The position numbers were made by a program, and so were the translations under genes. DNA of 64,000 nucleotides from JBCAXA01 sp038534295 (GTDB lineage: Bacteria > Pseudomonadota > Gammaproteobacteria > Steroidobacterales > Woeseiaceae): the NCBI GenBank assembly GCA_038534295.1, contig JBCAXA010000005.1, positions 145,151-209,150 on the forward strand, in the 5' to 3' direction. Of the stretch, positions 16,548-25,589 are shown piece by piece; position 1 is the first letter of the stretch; every line of letters starts with the position of its first letter. The notes under the pieces are model-generated. The model saw only the letters and a list, made by a program, of their open reading frames with translations, was not told where the DNA came from and searched no databases.

Positions 16548-17624
16548 GTGATCGATCCGTTCGAATTTGTTGCGAATCCAGCTCGGGTGGTTTTTGGCAG
16601 CGGCACAATCGCCCAAGTACCGGCGGAGCTCGCAAGGCTGGATGCGCGCCGCGTTCTGGTCTTGACCACACCGCAGCAACAGGTCCAAGGGCAGGCGATC
16701 TTGGACATGCTGGGCCAGGTTGGAGCCGGCATTTTCTCCGACGCGACGATGCATACCCCGGTCGACGTTACCGAGCGAGCGTTGAAGATCGTTAAAGAAC
16801 TGAGAGCCGATTGCGTAGTGGCGATCGGCGGCGGTTCGACAACGGGACTCGGCAAAGCGATTGCGTTACGGACCGATCTTCCGCAACTCGTCATACCGAC
16901 CACGTACGCCGGCTCGGAGATGACCACGATCCTCGGCGAAACCAACGCTGGCCGGAAGACCACGATCCGCGATCTCAAAGTTCTGCCCGAAACGGTCATC
17001 TACGACGTGGACCTGACCCTTGGGCTGCCGCCGGTGATGTCTGGCACCAGCGGCATCAACGCCATTGCTCACGCCGTCGAGGCGCTGTACGCCGACAACG
17101 GCAACCCGGTTCTTGCGCAACTGGCGGAACAAGGCATTCGTCACTTGGCGCGCAGCCTACCGACAATCGCACGGACGCCGACCGATATCGAGGCACGAAC
17201 CGACGCGCTTTATGGCGCATGGTTGTGCGCCATCTGCCTGGGGACCGCGGGCGTCGCCTTGCACCATAAGATTTGTCACACGCTTGGCGGGTCCTTCGAT
17301 CTGCCGCATGCCGAGACGCACACTATCGTCCTGCCACACGCCGTCGGCTACAACGCGCCCGCCATTCCGGACGCTATGGCCGCATTGCGTCGCGCCCTAG
17401 ACAGCGACTCGCCAGCCGACGCATTGTTCGATTTGGCCGCTGACATCGCGGCTCCACTGGGGCTCGCTGAGATTGGAATGGCGACGGCGGACGTCACCAG
17501 AGCCGTCGACATTCTGCTCGAGAATCGCTTTTTCAATCCGCGTAGTCTGGACCGGGCGCGGCTAGAGGTCCTGCTCGCCGATGCCGTGGCCGGCCGTCGG
17601 CCACGAACCGACTCGCTGAGCTGA
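16548..17624 (+). CDS. Maleylacetate reductase
   Basis: A 358-residue member of the iron-containing alcohol dehydrogenase fold, starting at GTG 16548. The nucleotide-binding signature GGGSTTGLGKAIALR is characteristic of maleylacetate reductases (TfdF/ClcE/MacA), and the C-terminal half has HHKICHTLGGSFDLPHAETH with the family histidines. It reduces maleylacetate to 3-oxoadipate with NAD(P)H; for 2-halogenated maleylacetates family members also remove the halide. It follows the dienelactone hydrolase by 118 nt and closes the plus arm. The product is the substrate of the fused CoA-transferase at the far end of the minus arm. Confidence 0.9.
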   Translation: MIDPFEFVANPARVVFGSGTIAQVPAELARLDARRVLVLTTPQQQVQGQAILDMLGQVGAGIFSDATMHTPVDVTERALKIVKELRADCVVAIGGGSTTGLGKAIALRTDLPQLVIPTTYAGSEMTTILGETNAGRKTTIRDLKVLPETVIYDVDLTLGLPPVMSGTSGINAIAHAVEALYADNGNPVLAQLAEQGIRHLARSLPTIARTPTDIEARTDALYGAWLCAICLGTAGVALHHKICHTLGGSFDLPHAETHTIVLPHAVGYNAPAIPDAMAALRRALDSDSPADALFDLAADIAAPLGLAEIGMATADVTRAVDILLENRFFNPRSLDRARLEVLLADAVAGRRPRTDSLS

Positions 17625-17854
17625 TCTTAGACAAGTCCTGTCGCTCCTCGGGGTCGGCGTCCGGTTCGGCGCAACGGCCGTTGGGTTACCGAGCCGCTGC
17701 CGACGCTGCACGGTCGGGCAAACGGCGTAACCCTCCCCCTCTGCAATAAAAAAGGCGAAACTCCGGTCTTTGTGTCGGACGGACGGGCTGGCGGCTGTTG
17801 CCGCTCGCAGCAAGCTTTCCCGAATCCGGGACTGCACGAGTGGATTTAGCGCCA

Positions 17855-18328
17855 ATGTCGTCTAACGAGCCCGGAGATAGAAACGGACCAGCGATGGAGC
17901 ACGCAGCGGCACAATCATCAGCAATGACGCGCCTGCTGCGCTCGCCGGTTGCCCGATCAATAGGCGCCTCGCTGGTCGCCTTCGTGTTTTATGCCGTTTG
18001 GGCAGCGTGGGCGAATCGCATGCACGACACAGCAATGATTCAAAAAGCCGCGGTTACGCAGGGCGCGTACAGCGCCGTCGTGACCTTCGCCATGACCTCG
18101 CTCGTCGAGCTGCTCTATCGCGGTAGCGCGACCGTGCGTCTACGTCTTGCTCGATCAATCTTCACCACCATTTTGCTGCTCGTTACATCGTCGGTTGGGG
18201 TCCACCTTCTGGTCGGCACGGCCGAGGTCTTTGTGACGGTGCTCCCGAGTTGGATTTTTGGTTCGGCTTACGCCGTCATTTACGCAGCGGGCCTTGCGCG
18301 CGCCGAGCATGTCGGTGCCCGCTCGTGA
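17855..18328 (+). CDS. Small four-helix membrane protein upstream of the OlsF-like gene
   Basis: About 157 residues from ATG 17855; ATG 17894 is an alternative start. After a short hydrophilic leader there are about four hydrophobic segments (FVFYAVWAAWANRM, GAYSAVVTFAMTSLVELL, SIFTTILLLVTSSVGVHLLVG region, and WIFGSAYAVIYAAGLA). The stop codon overlaps the start of the next gene (GTGA, 18325-18328), implying translational coupling. No named family recognised. A role in the same membrane-lipid process as the downstream acyltransferase is an inference from coupling. Confidence 0.7.
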   Translation: MSSNEPGDRNGPAMEHAAAQSSAMTRLLRSPVARSIGASLVAFVFYAVWAAWANRMHDTAMIQKAAVTQGAYSAVVTFAMTSLVELLYRGSATVRLRLARSIFTTILLLVTSSVGVHLLVGTAEVFVTVLPSWIFGSAYAVIYAAGLARAEHVGARS

Positions 18329-20040
18329 GCGCCGTCCCGGATATCCAGCAGCGCGTCTCGGTCCGCACCATTGCCGATCCGAAGACGCCGTTTGGTCGCC
18401 GCCTGCATTTCTTTGCACCGCTGCTCGACAGAGTGTTGGGCATCGATGCGATCGATCGATTCTGCGAGCGGCACGGTCTATACGGACTGCCAGCAGAACG
18501 CTTCGCGAAAGACGGCCTCGACGCGCTCGGCGTAACCATCAACGGCGGCGAATGCATCCGTGATCGGTTGCCAGAGGGCGGTCCCGTTATCGTCGTCGGC
18601 AACCATCCGCACGGTGGCATCGAAGGCTTGGTGATGGTGAACCTGCTCGCCGCGCTGCGACCGGATGTCAAAGTCATGGCAAACACGGCCCTGCGGGTTT
18701 TTGCCGAACTCGACCCTTATTTTCTGTACGTCAACCCACTGCAGCCGCGCCATCCATCGAACGGCCGCGGGCTGCGGGAGAGCCTCCGCCACCTGCGCAA
18801 TGGCGGCGTGCTGGTTATGTTCCCGGCGGGGCGTACGTCGTTTTATCAAAAGGATCTCGGCCAGATCGCGGATGCCGAGTGGAACCGTTCGGTCGCAAAC
18901 CTTGCGCGGAGAACTGGCGCGAAAATTCTGCCGGTTCGCTTTACTGGCCAGAACAGTGCGTTGTTCTATCGCCTTGGGTCGATTTGGTACCGCTTTAGAT
19001 TGCTGATGCTGGCCCGTGAGCTGATGAAAATGGCCGACAAATCTGTGGACATTGTCGTTGGCCGCGCTTTCGATTCGGCGGCATTGGCGAGTCTTGATGA
19101 AGACGCACTAACCGAGCTGTTGCAAGTAAAGTGCGCGGCGCTGCAGCCCCCGGTAGCGAACCTAACGACCCATGCCGACGAGGATCGCCCGCTCGCGCTA
19201 GCCGGCGCGCGCCACGAGATCGAAGCTGAAATCGACGGCTTGCCACCTGCGCAGCGCGTCGTCGAGGCACGTGGTTGTGTTGTCGGTTTCGGCACCCGCC
19301 GGCAACTACCGAGCCTAGTCCAGGAAATCGCCCGAGAGCGTGAGCGCACGTTTCGACTGCTGGACGAGGGCAGCGGCGAACCGATCGACACGGATCAATA
19401 CGACGATCATTTCGACCATCTTTTCTGCTGGGATAGGCAAACGCGTGCGCTCGTTGGCGCCTACCGCATCGGTCGCCGTGACGTGCTGGCGACAACCAGC
19501 GGCAGCTATCTCGAGCAGATGTTCGACTTCGGCACAGATTTCTTTTCAAACCGAGCGCCGGCGCTCGAACTTGGGCGCTCATTCGTGACGCCCGAGTTTC
19601 AGCGCTCACGCCACGCGTTGGATTTGCTGTGGCGCGGCATTGGTGGCTACCTTCGCGCCTATCCGGCCTATGGAACGCTTTACGGCACGGTGTCGCTGAC
19701 GCGGCAATACGACCCAATGTCGATTGCGATGATTTGTGACGTAATGATCGATCCGGCCACAGACGTTCGTCCGCGCGAGCCTATTGCTGCACTGTTGCCA
19801 CCAGAGTGGCATCGTTTTCGCCGCAATCGTCCGATTGACCTGTCACTGCTCAACACCTTGGTCACTATTCGCGAGGCGGACGGCAAAGGGTTGCCAGTGT
19901 TGCTGCGCCACTACGCAGCGCTTGGCGCCAAGTTCCATGCGGTCGGGATCGACGCAAACTTTGCGGCAACGCCCGGGCTGTTGTTGAGCGTTGATCTGGC
20001 AACGCTGCCGGAAGCGAAACGGCGTCGATATATTGGATGA
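18325..20040 (+). CDS. Fused PlsC-like/OlsB-like acyltransferase, OlsF-type ornithine lipid synthase
   Basis: About 571 residues from GTG 18325, which overlaps the upstream stop. The N-terminal domain (about 85-270) is a glycerolipid acyltransferase: NHPHGG at 93-98 corresponds to the HX4D block and FPAGRTS at 166-172 to the FPxGxxS block. The C-terminal domain (about 320-570) resembles the OlsB/hemolysin N-acyltransferase group (LVGAYRIGRRDVL, SYLEQMFDF, ALELGRSFVTPEFQRS, LLWRGIGGYL). This order matches OlsF, which N-acylates ornithine and then O-acylates lyso-ornithine lipid in one polypeptide. Such phosphorus-free lipids are useful under phosphate limitation. The acceptor amino acid cannot be read from sequence. 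Confidence 0.8.
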   Translation: MSAVPDIQQRVSVRTIADPKTPFGRRLHFFAPLLDRVLGIDAIDRFCERHGLYGLPAERFAKDGLDALGVTINGGECIRDRLPEGGPVIVVGNHPHGGIEGLVMVNLLAALRPDVKVMANTALRVFAELDPYFLYVNPLQPRHPSNGRGLRESLRHLRNGGVLVMFPAGRTSFYQKDLGQIADAEWNRSVANLARRTGAKILPVRFTGQNSALFYRLGSIWYRFRLLMLARELMKMADKSVDIVVGRAFDSAALASLDEDALTELLQVKCAALQPPVANLTTHADEDRPLALAGARHEIEAEIDGLPPAQRVVEARGCVVGFGTRRQLPSLVQEIARERERTFRLLDEGSGEPIDTDQYDDHFDHLFCWDRQTRALVGAYRIGRRDVLATTSGSYLEQMFDFGTDFFSNRAPALELGRSFVTPEFQRSRHALDLLWRGIGGYLRAYPAYGTLYGTVSLTRQYDPMSIAMICDVMIDPATDVRPREPIAALLPPEWHRFRRNRPIDLSLLNTLVTIREADGKGLPVLLRHYAALGAKFHAVGIDANFAATPGLLLSVDLATLPEAKRRRYIG

Positions 20041-20129
20041 GCGGTCTTTGCCGGGCAGCAGCCCTAGGCGTGAAATATTCTCGGACTTCGAGCGGTCTTT
20101 AGCTGCAGACGCAACCAGAGGAATCAACC

Positions 20130-20603
20130 ATGCTCAATTCGTTTACCCGCCGCGCTCGCGCCAGCTTCGGCGTCCTGCTCAGCCTGTTGCTGCTGTTGCC
20201 GGCGACTGAAGCTTTGGCTGACAAGGACCCGATTTACACAGGCGTCTTCAGCAGCACGGCGCTGAAAGGTTACGACACCGTTGCTTATTTCACCGAAGGC
20301 AAACCGGTCAAAGGCAACAGTCAATTCAAGACGGAATGGAACGGCGCCGAATGGCTGTTCTCGAGTCAAGCGAACCTCGACATGTTCAAAGCGGACCCAG
20401 AAGCGTACGCACCGCAATATGGCGGCTATTGCGCTTGGGCAGTGTCGCAGGGCAACACCGCCTCAGCTGATCCAAAGATTTGGGCAGTCGTCGACGGCAA
20501 GCTCTACGTCAACTACAACAAGAAAATTGGCCGACGTTGGGAAGCAGATCGCGATAATTTCATCACGCTCGCGGACTCCAATTGGCCCTCGGTCCTCAAG
20601 TAA
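20130..20603 (+). CDS. Secreted YHS-domain protein
   Basis: A 157-residue protein preceded by AGAGGAA. Residues 1-30 are a signal peptide (LLSLLLLLPATEALA). The rest is a YHS-type domain: ALKGYDTVAYFTEGKPVKG, W-containing strand, then YAPQYGGYCAWAVSQG and a final KLYVNYNKKIGRRWEADRDN. YHS domains occur in metal-related and periplasmic proteins and often hold a conserved cysteine, here in GGYCAWA. Monocistronic, with a strong terminator 45 nt after the stop. Exact function unknown. Confidence 0.85.
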   Translation: MLNSFTRRARASFGVLLSLLLLLPATEALADKDPIYTGVFSSTALKGYDTVAYFTEGKPVKGNSQFKTEWNGAEWLFSSQANLDMFKADPEAYAPQYGGYCAWAVSQGNTASADPKIWAVVDGKLYVNYNKKIGRRWEADRDNFITLADSNWPSVLK

Positions 20604-20647
20604 TCCCCCCCCTCGCGCCACTTGCTAGTGGCGTTCGACGCCAAAGA

Positions 20648-20680
20648 AAGCCCCGGACAGGATAGTCCGGGGCTTTTTTG
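20648..20680. terminator. Rho-independent terminator
   Basis: 11-bp stem AAGCCCCGGAC/GTCCGGGGCTT with a 6-nt loop and a T-run, downstream of the YHS gene. The A-rich 5' side could also serve the convergent minus-strand gene ending at 20711. Confidence 0.9.
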
Positions 20681-20710
20681 TTGACGCGTGAAGCTCGCCG
20701 ACAGCGCGAT

Positions 20711-22774
20711 CTAATTCGTTCCAGACGGCCCCGGCGCCTTGCCGAACAGACCGCGGAAGATTCCGAGGTCAGAGAAGTTGACGATTCCATCGCCGTTTAG
20801 GTCACCATCCGGATCCGTTGTACCAAACGTCGCGCGGAACAACGAAAGATCGGCGAAATTCGTAAAGCCGTCGTTATTGAAGTCTCCGTCGCAGAGATTC
20901 CCGAATCCGTCACCGTCCGTGTCGCGCTGCGGCGTATTGGCAGCTTCTGTGCAGTTGTCTTCCGATGCATCGATGAAATCGTTGTCGGGATCGACAATGA
21001 CACTCACCGTAACCGTTGCAATGCCGACGGCATTACCGTTGTCGACGGCATACTGGAAAATATCCACGCCAAGAAAGCCAGGGTTTGGCGTGTACGTCGC
21101 CTTGTACGGTGGGTCATCAAAAAAGAATCGTGTGGCGAAGGTTACCGTTCCGTTCGCTGGAACCGTGAATACGTCGACGGTTGGCGGGCTACTGGAGCTG
21201 AAGTTGTTGAATCCAAGATCGTTGTCCGAGATACGAATATCGATCGGCGTTGCCGCGTTGGTCGACGCGAGATCGTCCTGAGCAATACCGTCGAGCACCT
21301 CAACGCGAACGGTGGCCCGGTCAGTATTTACATTGTCGGTAACCGAATACTCGAAAGTCTCAATATACGGCGTCGGTGGCGCCGAGCCGCAACATCTGGG
21401 TCGGTAGTTAATAAATGCTGGTTCGCCACTGAAGTTACGTGGACTGGCCGAGCCGTTTTGGTCCGGAGACGACGTAATTGTCAGCGTAGCTGTCGAAGCG
21501 AATCCGATGTCGTTCTCGAGCACCGGCAGATCTTGGGAGATTCCATCTATCGCGATATAGGAATCGTCATTAGCTCTCGCCGGCGTTACGCGGACGGTGA
21601 CGAACCCGACATCGGTATTGACACCATCGTTAACTCGATAGCTGAACGTATCGAAGCCGATGAATCCGGGATCCGATAGGTACTCGATCCGAATTGAGTC
21701 TCGCGTGCCAGGTGAGTTCAATACGGTCGCCGTGCCGTTCTCGGCCGCCTGCTCGATAGTGACGGTGAGATTTTCGCCAAATCCAACATCGTTTCGTAGG
21801 ACGTCAATCAATGATGGCGAATCCGTCAAGATCGCTTGATCGTCATCGGGAAAAGCAATCACCAACGGCGATGGCACCGGGAAGTATCGCGAAACAAAGA
21901 ACCGTCGGATCTGATCGAACGGACGGATCACACTAAGGTCGCTGATGCTTAGAATTGAGGGAACGTCAAAACTTCCCACCAGCAGAGTGTCGTCGCTGAC
22001 AAACAGATCCGCCGGACTTCTGAACTCAACGACGCGTTGCAATATGCCTGTATTGAAGTCATACGCATACAATCCGGTCGGTGATGATTCTTCAGAGACG
22101 TAAATCAGGTTGCGTTGTTCATCGTATTCCAGCGCATTGATATTCGGGAAAAATACGCTAATGGCGAGCCCATTTGGATCAGATAAAGTTATCTGTCGGA
22201 TCTGATCGCCGGTCGTCACATCGATTTCGAAAACGGCCCGTCGCTCAGCAATAAGCAAATTGCCGCTGGGAAGAACAACAACGTCATAGACTTGCTCAGT
22301 AGATGAATACAGCGTCTCAACCGAGGCTGTTCTCAGATCAACGGTAACAACGCCGGGGGCTCCACTTATGAAGGCCGTACCGTCGTCTGAGAACGCAAGT
22401 TTGTTAAAGTTGAAACTGCTGGAGTTCGGTCGTGGCAGGTTGTATGACGATAGAATCGCCCCGTCGCGATCGACGGCTACTAGTCGACTGGTGTCGAAGC
22501 GGTCGACTAGCACGACGTACAGTCGACCGTCAGGTCCAACGCCGATACCCGCTGCCTCCTCGTTCGATTGAGTGGGCGTTATGGGTACCGCACGGATAAG
22601 AACACCGTCCGGCGTGTATTCATAGATCGTTCGCCGCTCATTCGAGCTGTTCGAGCCAGTTGCTAGAATGTTGTCGGGCGCTAGCTGCAGCTCATTGGTT
22701 TGAGCGGAAGCAACGCTGCAGCTGAAAGCGGCTATCACGATCAACGAGACAATTGTCTGCTTGTTGGTTCTCAT
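20711..22774 (-). CDS. Secreted propeller/Ig-like-repeat protein with C-terminal dockerin-like/TSP3 EF-hand tail (copy 1)
   Basis: A 687-residue exported protein with signal peptide (residues 1-25, VASAQ). The first ~300 residues are beta-propeller-like (IGVGPDGRLYVV, VVVLPSGNLLIAER, YDEQRNLIYVSEE). Next come three Ig-like/cadherin-like repeats of the VCBS or Big_9 sort (LIDVLRNDVGFGENLTV, LPVLENDIGFASTAT, DIRISDNDLGFNNF, each ending DTFSYRVNDGVNTD-like). The tail has a TSP3-type calcium repeat (DTDGDGFGNLCDGDFNNDG) and two dockerin-like halves (DLSLFRATFG and GDLNGDGIVNFSDLGIFRGLFG). It is a tandem paralogue of the next gene. Probably a calcium-stabilised extracellular binding protein; ligand unknown. 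Confidence 0.8.
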   Translation of the reverse strand: MRTNKQTIVSLIVIAAFSCSVASAQTNELQLAPDNILATGSNSSNERRTIYEYTPDGVLIRAVPITPTQSNEEAAGIGVGPDGRLYVVLVDRFDTSRLVAVDRDGAILSSYNLPRPNSSSFNFNKLAFSDDGTAFISGAPGVVTVDLRTASVETLYSSTEQVYDVVVLPSGNLLIAERRAVFEIDVTTGDQIRQITLSDPNGLAISVFFPNINALEYDEQRNLIYVSEESSPTGLYAYDFNTGILQRVVEFRSPADLFVSDDTLLVGSFDVPSILSISDLSVIRPFDQIRRFFVSRYFPVPSPLVIAFPDDDQAILTDSPSLIDVLRNDVGFGENLTVTIEQAAENGTATVLNSPGTRDSIRIEYLSDPGFIGFDTFSYRVNDGVNTDVGFVTVRVTPARANDDSYIAIDGISQDLPVLENDIGFASTATLTITSSPDQNGSASPRNFSGEPAFINYRPRCCGSAPPTPYIETFEYSVTDNVNTDRATVRVEVLDGIAQDDLASTNAATPIDIRISDNDLGFNNFSSSSPPTVDVFTVPANGTVTFATRFFFDDPPYKATYTPNPGFLGVDIFQYAVDNGNAVGIATVTVSVIVDPDNDFIDASEDNCTEAANTPQRDTDGDGFGNLCDGDFNNDGFTNFADLSLFRATFGTTDPDGDLNGDGIVNFSDLGIFRGLFGKAPGPSGTN

Positions 22775-22829
22775 TTGTCGGTCTCAAGAGAGAATGGTAT
22801 TGATTCGGTAAACGGACTGCGTTTTAGAT

Positions 22830-24884
22830 CTACGGCACTGCGTTTGACGGGCCTGGCGGTCGCCCAAATAGGGAACGGAGTATTCCCAAGTCAGAGAAAT
22901 TGACGAGGCTGTCACCGTTCAAGTCAGCGTCCGGGTCTGCACTGCCGAAGCGGCCGCGAAACAGCGACAGATCGACAAAATTCACAAAGCCATCGTTGTT
23001 GAGGTCGGCGTCGCAGATATTGCCGAATCCATCGCTATCGGTATCTAGCTGCGATCGATTGGCAATTTCGACGCAGTTATCGAGCGCGTCCGGAATGGTA
23101 TCGATGTCGACATCGGTGCGAACATTGACGGTAACCGCGGCAATATCGATTGAATCATCGTCCTGAACGACATATTGAAACGTATCAATGCCGACGAATC
23201 CCGGCGCCGGCGTATAGCGAATCGCGAATTCGGATTGACCGAAGAAATTCGGCGAATCCAATGCCACTGTACCGTTGCCGGGTGTGGTGAAAAGACTCAC
23301 GTTCGCGCCAAAGTCAAACCCAAAATCGTTGGCCGCGATTGGAATTTCGACAGGAGTGTCGACATTCGTGTCGGCCGTGTCGTCTTGAGCGATGAAGCCC
23401 GCTACGTTGACTTCAACCGCAGCCGTATCCGTCGTGAGGCCGTCTGACACGGTGTAAGTGAACGACTCCGTGTAGGGAAACTGCGTACAGCACCGGCCGG
23501 TAAACTGAATACGTACGGCATCACGCGGACCCGGCGAGTTGATGACGTTAATGGTGCTGCTCCGGTTTGAGCCGGCAACCGTAACCGTCACTGGATCAAT
23601 GAAGCCCAGATCGTTTGCCAGAACGTCAAACTCGAACCTAATCTGCAGCGCGGCTTCAAATACATCGTCGAAGGCGGCCGCCCTAATCACGTTAACGCGA
23701 ACCGGCGCCATCGCCGTGCTGACACCGTCCGAGATCTGGTAGATCAACGAGTCCTCGCCGTTGAACCCGGCAACAGAGGTGTACTCGACCTGGATCGTGT
23801 CGAGCGGACCAGGAGAGCCTAGTACTCGTGCCGCACCGTTCGCCGGGCCCGAAACAATGGACACGCTGACCGGATCTGAAAAACGAAGGTCGTTCAAACC
23901 AATATCGATTGCAATCGGGACTGCTGCGACGACACCACTCACGACGTCAGGAAACGCAATCGCGGGCAGTACCGTTGGCGGTTCGTAGCGCGTAATGAAT
24001 CGGCTCGGGCCACCATCCAAACGACCAACGATAGTGAGGTCATTGGGATTTACGACCCATGGCGCCACTGACGCACTGGCGATCAGTAGATTTCCATCGG
24101 CGTCTAGGTACAAATCGTCTGCGCCGGCGAAATTCTCGGTCAGAACAAGATCACCAGTCGCAAAATCGAACACGAGCAATGATGCCGGTCCTGTATCCGC
24201 GGAAACGTAAACACGATTCAACGCCTCGCTGTATTCAATGCCGAGTATCGTGAAATCCGCTGTCGAGAATCCGGCAATTCCCGTGAGATCATTGGGATCT
24301 CGAACTACGAAACGTTGAATGCGCCGACCGTCGGCTGGATCAACCTCCCAAATACTGTTGCGCTCCGCAACCAGTAGATTTCCGCTTGGTAGAACAGCAA
24401 GATCGAAGACACGACCGAGGTCGTAGACAGACCGGATATTGAACGACGATAAATCGAGTTCGTCGACGCCAAGTCTCCCGCCGACAAAGATCTTATCGCC
24501 GCCGTCGTAAACGACTTTTCCGAGCGACACATTGCCACCGAGCGCCGAGCGCAAAGGGAAAGACGCGAACACCGCGCCAGACGGACCGAGCGAAACCAGC
24601 CGCGCATCGTCGGGCAATTTCGTAACCATGGCGTAGACCAGTCCGTTCGGCCCAGAGACGAGACCCTGGAGGTCCTCACCCTCGACCGCGTCTAACAGCT
24701 CTGAGGCACCAATCTCGCTGCCTGTATCGCTAAATTCATTGATTTCGATACTGAACGCGAAGGTTTCGCTCGTCGTTAAAATGTTGCCGGGTGACAGCTC
24801 AAGCGCGATAGCGCCGCTCGGCGCGGTAGCGACAAGCACCGCGAAAAGCGCCGCTGAAATCCGGTCTTTCAGCCGATTACGCAT
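22830..24884 (-). CDS. Secreted propeller/Ig-like-repeat protein with C-terminal dockerin-like/TSP3 EF-hand tail (copy 2)
   Basis: About 684 residues from ATG 24884, giving a normal signal peptide (LFAVLVATAPSGAIA); the frame is open to 24920. It has the same layout as its neighbour: propeller-like region (LVSGPNGLVYAMV, LAVLPSGNLLVAERN), Ig-like repeats (PIAIDIGLNDLRFSDPVSV, RFEFDVLANDLGFIDPVTV, PVEIPIAANDFGFDFG), then NICDADLNNDGFVNF and a dockerin-like tail NGDSLVNFSDLGILRSLFG. Both copies have paired cysteines at the same position (PRCCGS and GRCCTQ). The two are separated by 55 bp and look like a gene duplication that has since diverged widely. Confidence 0.8.
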   Translation of the reverse strand: MRNRLKDRISAALFAVLVATAPSGAIALELSPGNILTTSETFAFSIEINEFSDTGSEIGASELLDAVEGEDLQGLVSGPNGLVYAMVTKLPDDARLVSLGPSGAVFASFPLRSALGGNVSLGKVVYDGGDKIFVGGRLGVDELDLSSFNIRSVYDLGRVFDLAVLPSGNLLVAERNSIWEVDPADGRRIQRFVVRDPNDLTGIAGFSTADFTILGIEYSEALNRVYVSADTGPASLLVFDFATGDLVLTENFAGADDLYLDADGNLLIASASVAPWVVNPNDLTIVGRLDGGPSRFITRYEPPTVLPAIAFPDVVSGVVAAVPIAIDIGLNDLRFSDPVSVSIVSGPANGAARVLGSPGPLDTIQVEYTSVAGFNGEDSLIYQISDGVSTAMAPVRVNVIRAAAFDDVFEAALQIRFEFDVLANDLGFIDPVTVTVAGSNRSSTINVINSPGPRDAVRIQFTGRCCTQFPYTESFTYTVSDGLTTDTAAVEVNVAGFIAQDDTADTNVDTPVEIPIAANDFGFDFGANVSLFTTPGNGTVALDSPNFFGQSEFAIRYTPAPGFVGIDTFQYVVQDDDSIDIAAVTVNVRTDVDIDTIPDALDNCVEIANRSQLDTDSDGFGNICDADLNNDGFVNFVDLSLFRGRFGSADPDADLNGDSLVNFSDLGILRSLFGRPPGPSNAVP

Positions 24885-25004
24885 CAGTGTTCGTCGGGGC
24901 CTCGCGGTTCTGAGTAGCACGCTTGCCAGTGCGCAGCTGATGCCGACGTCGTTAACAGAGCTGCCGAAAGGTGCTGTGCACGCGGCTGCCGCCCATCGAA
25001 ATAC

Positions 25005-25589
25005 CTATTGGCGTCGCCGCCTCCGCAGCGCAACAAGACCGCCGAGCCCACTCAATAGGAGCCATGCGCCGGCCGGTAGCGGAACCACATTCGCCGTCGT
25101 TCCCGAATAGTCGACGGTTATCGGATCACCGATGAGATCGAGAAAGCCCGACCACTTGATACTGTCGGCCAGAGTAATACCCGTGCTACTACCGGCAGCA
25201 CCGATCACCATGAAGGAAATCGTGCCGATTACCGTGTCGGTAGGCAGCGAGACGCCCGCGAAGTTGCCGAATCCGATTGAGAACAAGCTCGGCGACTGCA
25301 AATCGAAGACGTCGAAGAACACATCTCGAACCGGCGCTGCGAGCGCGGCGCCGAAAACGAAATCGTCAAACTGTAGAACCGACGCGTCCCACATGAAGTC
25401 GGTGGCTCCACCGACGGTCAGGTCACTGCCAAAATTGGCAATGAGGTCGAACGTAGCGGTGTCGCCGTTAAGCGAGACTGAGCTGCTCGGCACGAGGCTT
25501 ATCGATGCAGCGTTAACGGTCGACATTGTCGCGGAAATCAATATCAGCGCCGCAGTAACGGTCGCCGTTTTTCTGACAAAAGTGATCAC
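25005..25589 (-). CDS. VPLPA-CTERM sorted secreted protein with cohesin-like domain
   Basis: A 194-residue protein with an N-terminal signal peptide (about 1-27). A single beta-domain follows (SLNGDTATFDLIANFGSDL, then DFMWDASVLQFDDFVF and TDTVIGTISFMV) resembling the cohesin fold in pattern. The C-terminus is the tripartite sorting signal: VPLPAGAW, a hydrophobic helix and RRRRR, the VPLPA variant of PEP-CTERM processed by exosortase. It lies directly upstream, on the same strand, of two proteins with dockerin-like tails, so a cohesin-dockerin type contact is possible. The cohesin call is by sequence pattern only. Confidence 0.8.
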   Translation of the reverse strand: MITFVRKTATVTAALILISATMSTVNAASISLVPSSSVSLNGDTATFDLIANFGSDLTVGGATDFMWDASVLQFDDFVFGAALAAPVRDVFFDVFDLQSPSLFSIGFGNFAGVSLPTDTVIGTISFMVIGAAGSSTGITLADSIKWSGFLDLIGDPITVDYSGTTANVVPLPAGAWLLLSGLGGLVALRRRRRQ

